Source: Acidobacteria bacterium UBA2994 (GTDB taxonomy: Bacteria > Acidobacteriota > Vicinamibacteria > Vicinamibacterales > UBA8438). From it: a stretch of 14,891 nt of DNA. The notes under the pieces are model-generated. The model was given only the letters and a program-made list of their open reading frames with translations. It was not told the origin of the DNA and made no database searches. Positions 14,742-14,891 of this stretch are shown piece after piece; the stretch's first letter is position 1, and each line of letters opens with the position of its first letter. A program made the translations under genes and the position numbers. The stretch is from positions 35,755 through 50,645 of the forward strand of contig DEAA01000075.1 in assembly GCA_002346545.1 (NCBI GenBank), written 5' to 3'.

Positions 14742-14891
14742 ATGTCAGAACAGCTAAATCACAGATCTGGACGGGGCTTTATCACGCCTGGACTCGTGCT
14801 GGCGATCACCCTCGCCGGCTGCGCTTCGCGCACCTCGCCGGCGACCGCCCCCACCATACCAGTGGAGCCTGCCGACTTCGAGACCCAGCTC
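14742..14891 (+). CDS. N-terminus of a lipoprotein, cut by the window end
   Basis: The frame opened by ATG 14742 stays open to the last base (50 codons). It begins MSEQLNHRSGRGF, continues with a hydrophobic stretch, and ends in a clean lipobox LAGC with Cys27 as the lipidation site. After it comes a Ser/Thr/Pro/Ala-rich segment (ASRTSPATAPTIPVEP), the flexible tether typical of lipoproteins. Residues +2 and +3 are A and S, not aspartate, so by the enterobacterial sorting rule it would go to the outer membrane. The mature domain is not in the window and I do not recognise the family. There is no strong ribosome-binding site; an in-frame GTG at 14730 is an alternative start. Confidence 0.7.
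   Translation, partial: MSEQLNHRSGRGFITPGLVLAITLAGCASRTSPATAPTIPVEPADFETQL

Noticed and set aside
1..14891. CRISPR arrays, insertion sequences, rRNA or tRNA genes, toxin-antitoxin or defence modules
   Set aside because: No regularly spaced repeats, terminal inverted repeats with a transposase, cloverleaf sequences or defence-type domains were seen on either strand.

Overview
The window looks like a core chromosomal segment of a GC-rich, diderm (outer-membrane-bearing) bacterium. The diderm call rests on a complete Tol-Pal operon and an LptF/LptG permease. The compact TonB-like TolA, the single-chain LptF-LptG fusion, the miaB-bifunctional nuclease pair and the ParB subtype together suggest Acidobacteriota (a Vicinamibacteria-like lineage). 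That assignment is inference from gene style, not from a marker gene. There are no transposases, phage genes, CRISPR arrays, tRNAs or rRNAs, and no gene is visibly broken.

Layout. Positions 1-4175 hold the cell-envelope operon tolQ-tolR-tolA-tolB-pal-(cpoB), all on the minus strand with short gaps or overlaps. The first gene on the left, probably cpoB, runs off the window edge. At 4176-4302 a compact divergent control region separates tolQ from the plus-strand run recN (DNA repair ATPase), miaB (tRNA thiomethylation) and a DUF151/BFN bifunctional nuclease-domain gene that overlaps miaB. After about 190 bp containing a good promoter come parA and parB (chromosome segregation). A further 227 bp intergenic region carries short repeats and an extended -10 element, followed by one long gene encoding LptF and LptG in a single 781-residue chain.

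The right part is metK (SAM synthetase, minus strand) with a clear intrinsic terminator facing lptFG and a roughly 93-nt leader behind a good promoter. Next is xerD (tyrosine recombinase, minus strand). The start of a plus-strand lipoprotein gene is cut by the window end and is driven by a promoter overlapping the xerD start.

How the genes relate. Tol-Pal and LptFG both serve the outer membrane: division-coupled constriction and lipopolysaccharide export. RecN, ParAB and XerD all act on chromosome integrity and segregation. MiaB consumes SAM, which MetK makes. This is a housekeeping region and I do not see an obviously new multi-gene system in it. The points most worth a second look are the LptFG fusion with its apparently leaderless start, the structured metK leader, the hairpin over the recN ribosome-binding site with overlapping divergent promoters, and the divergent ParB.
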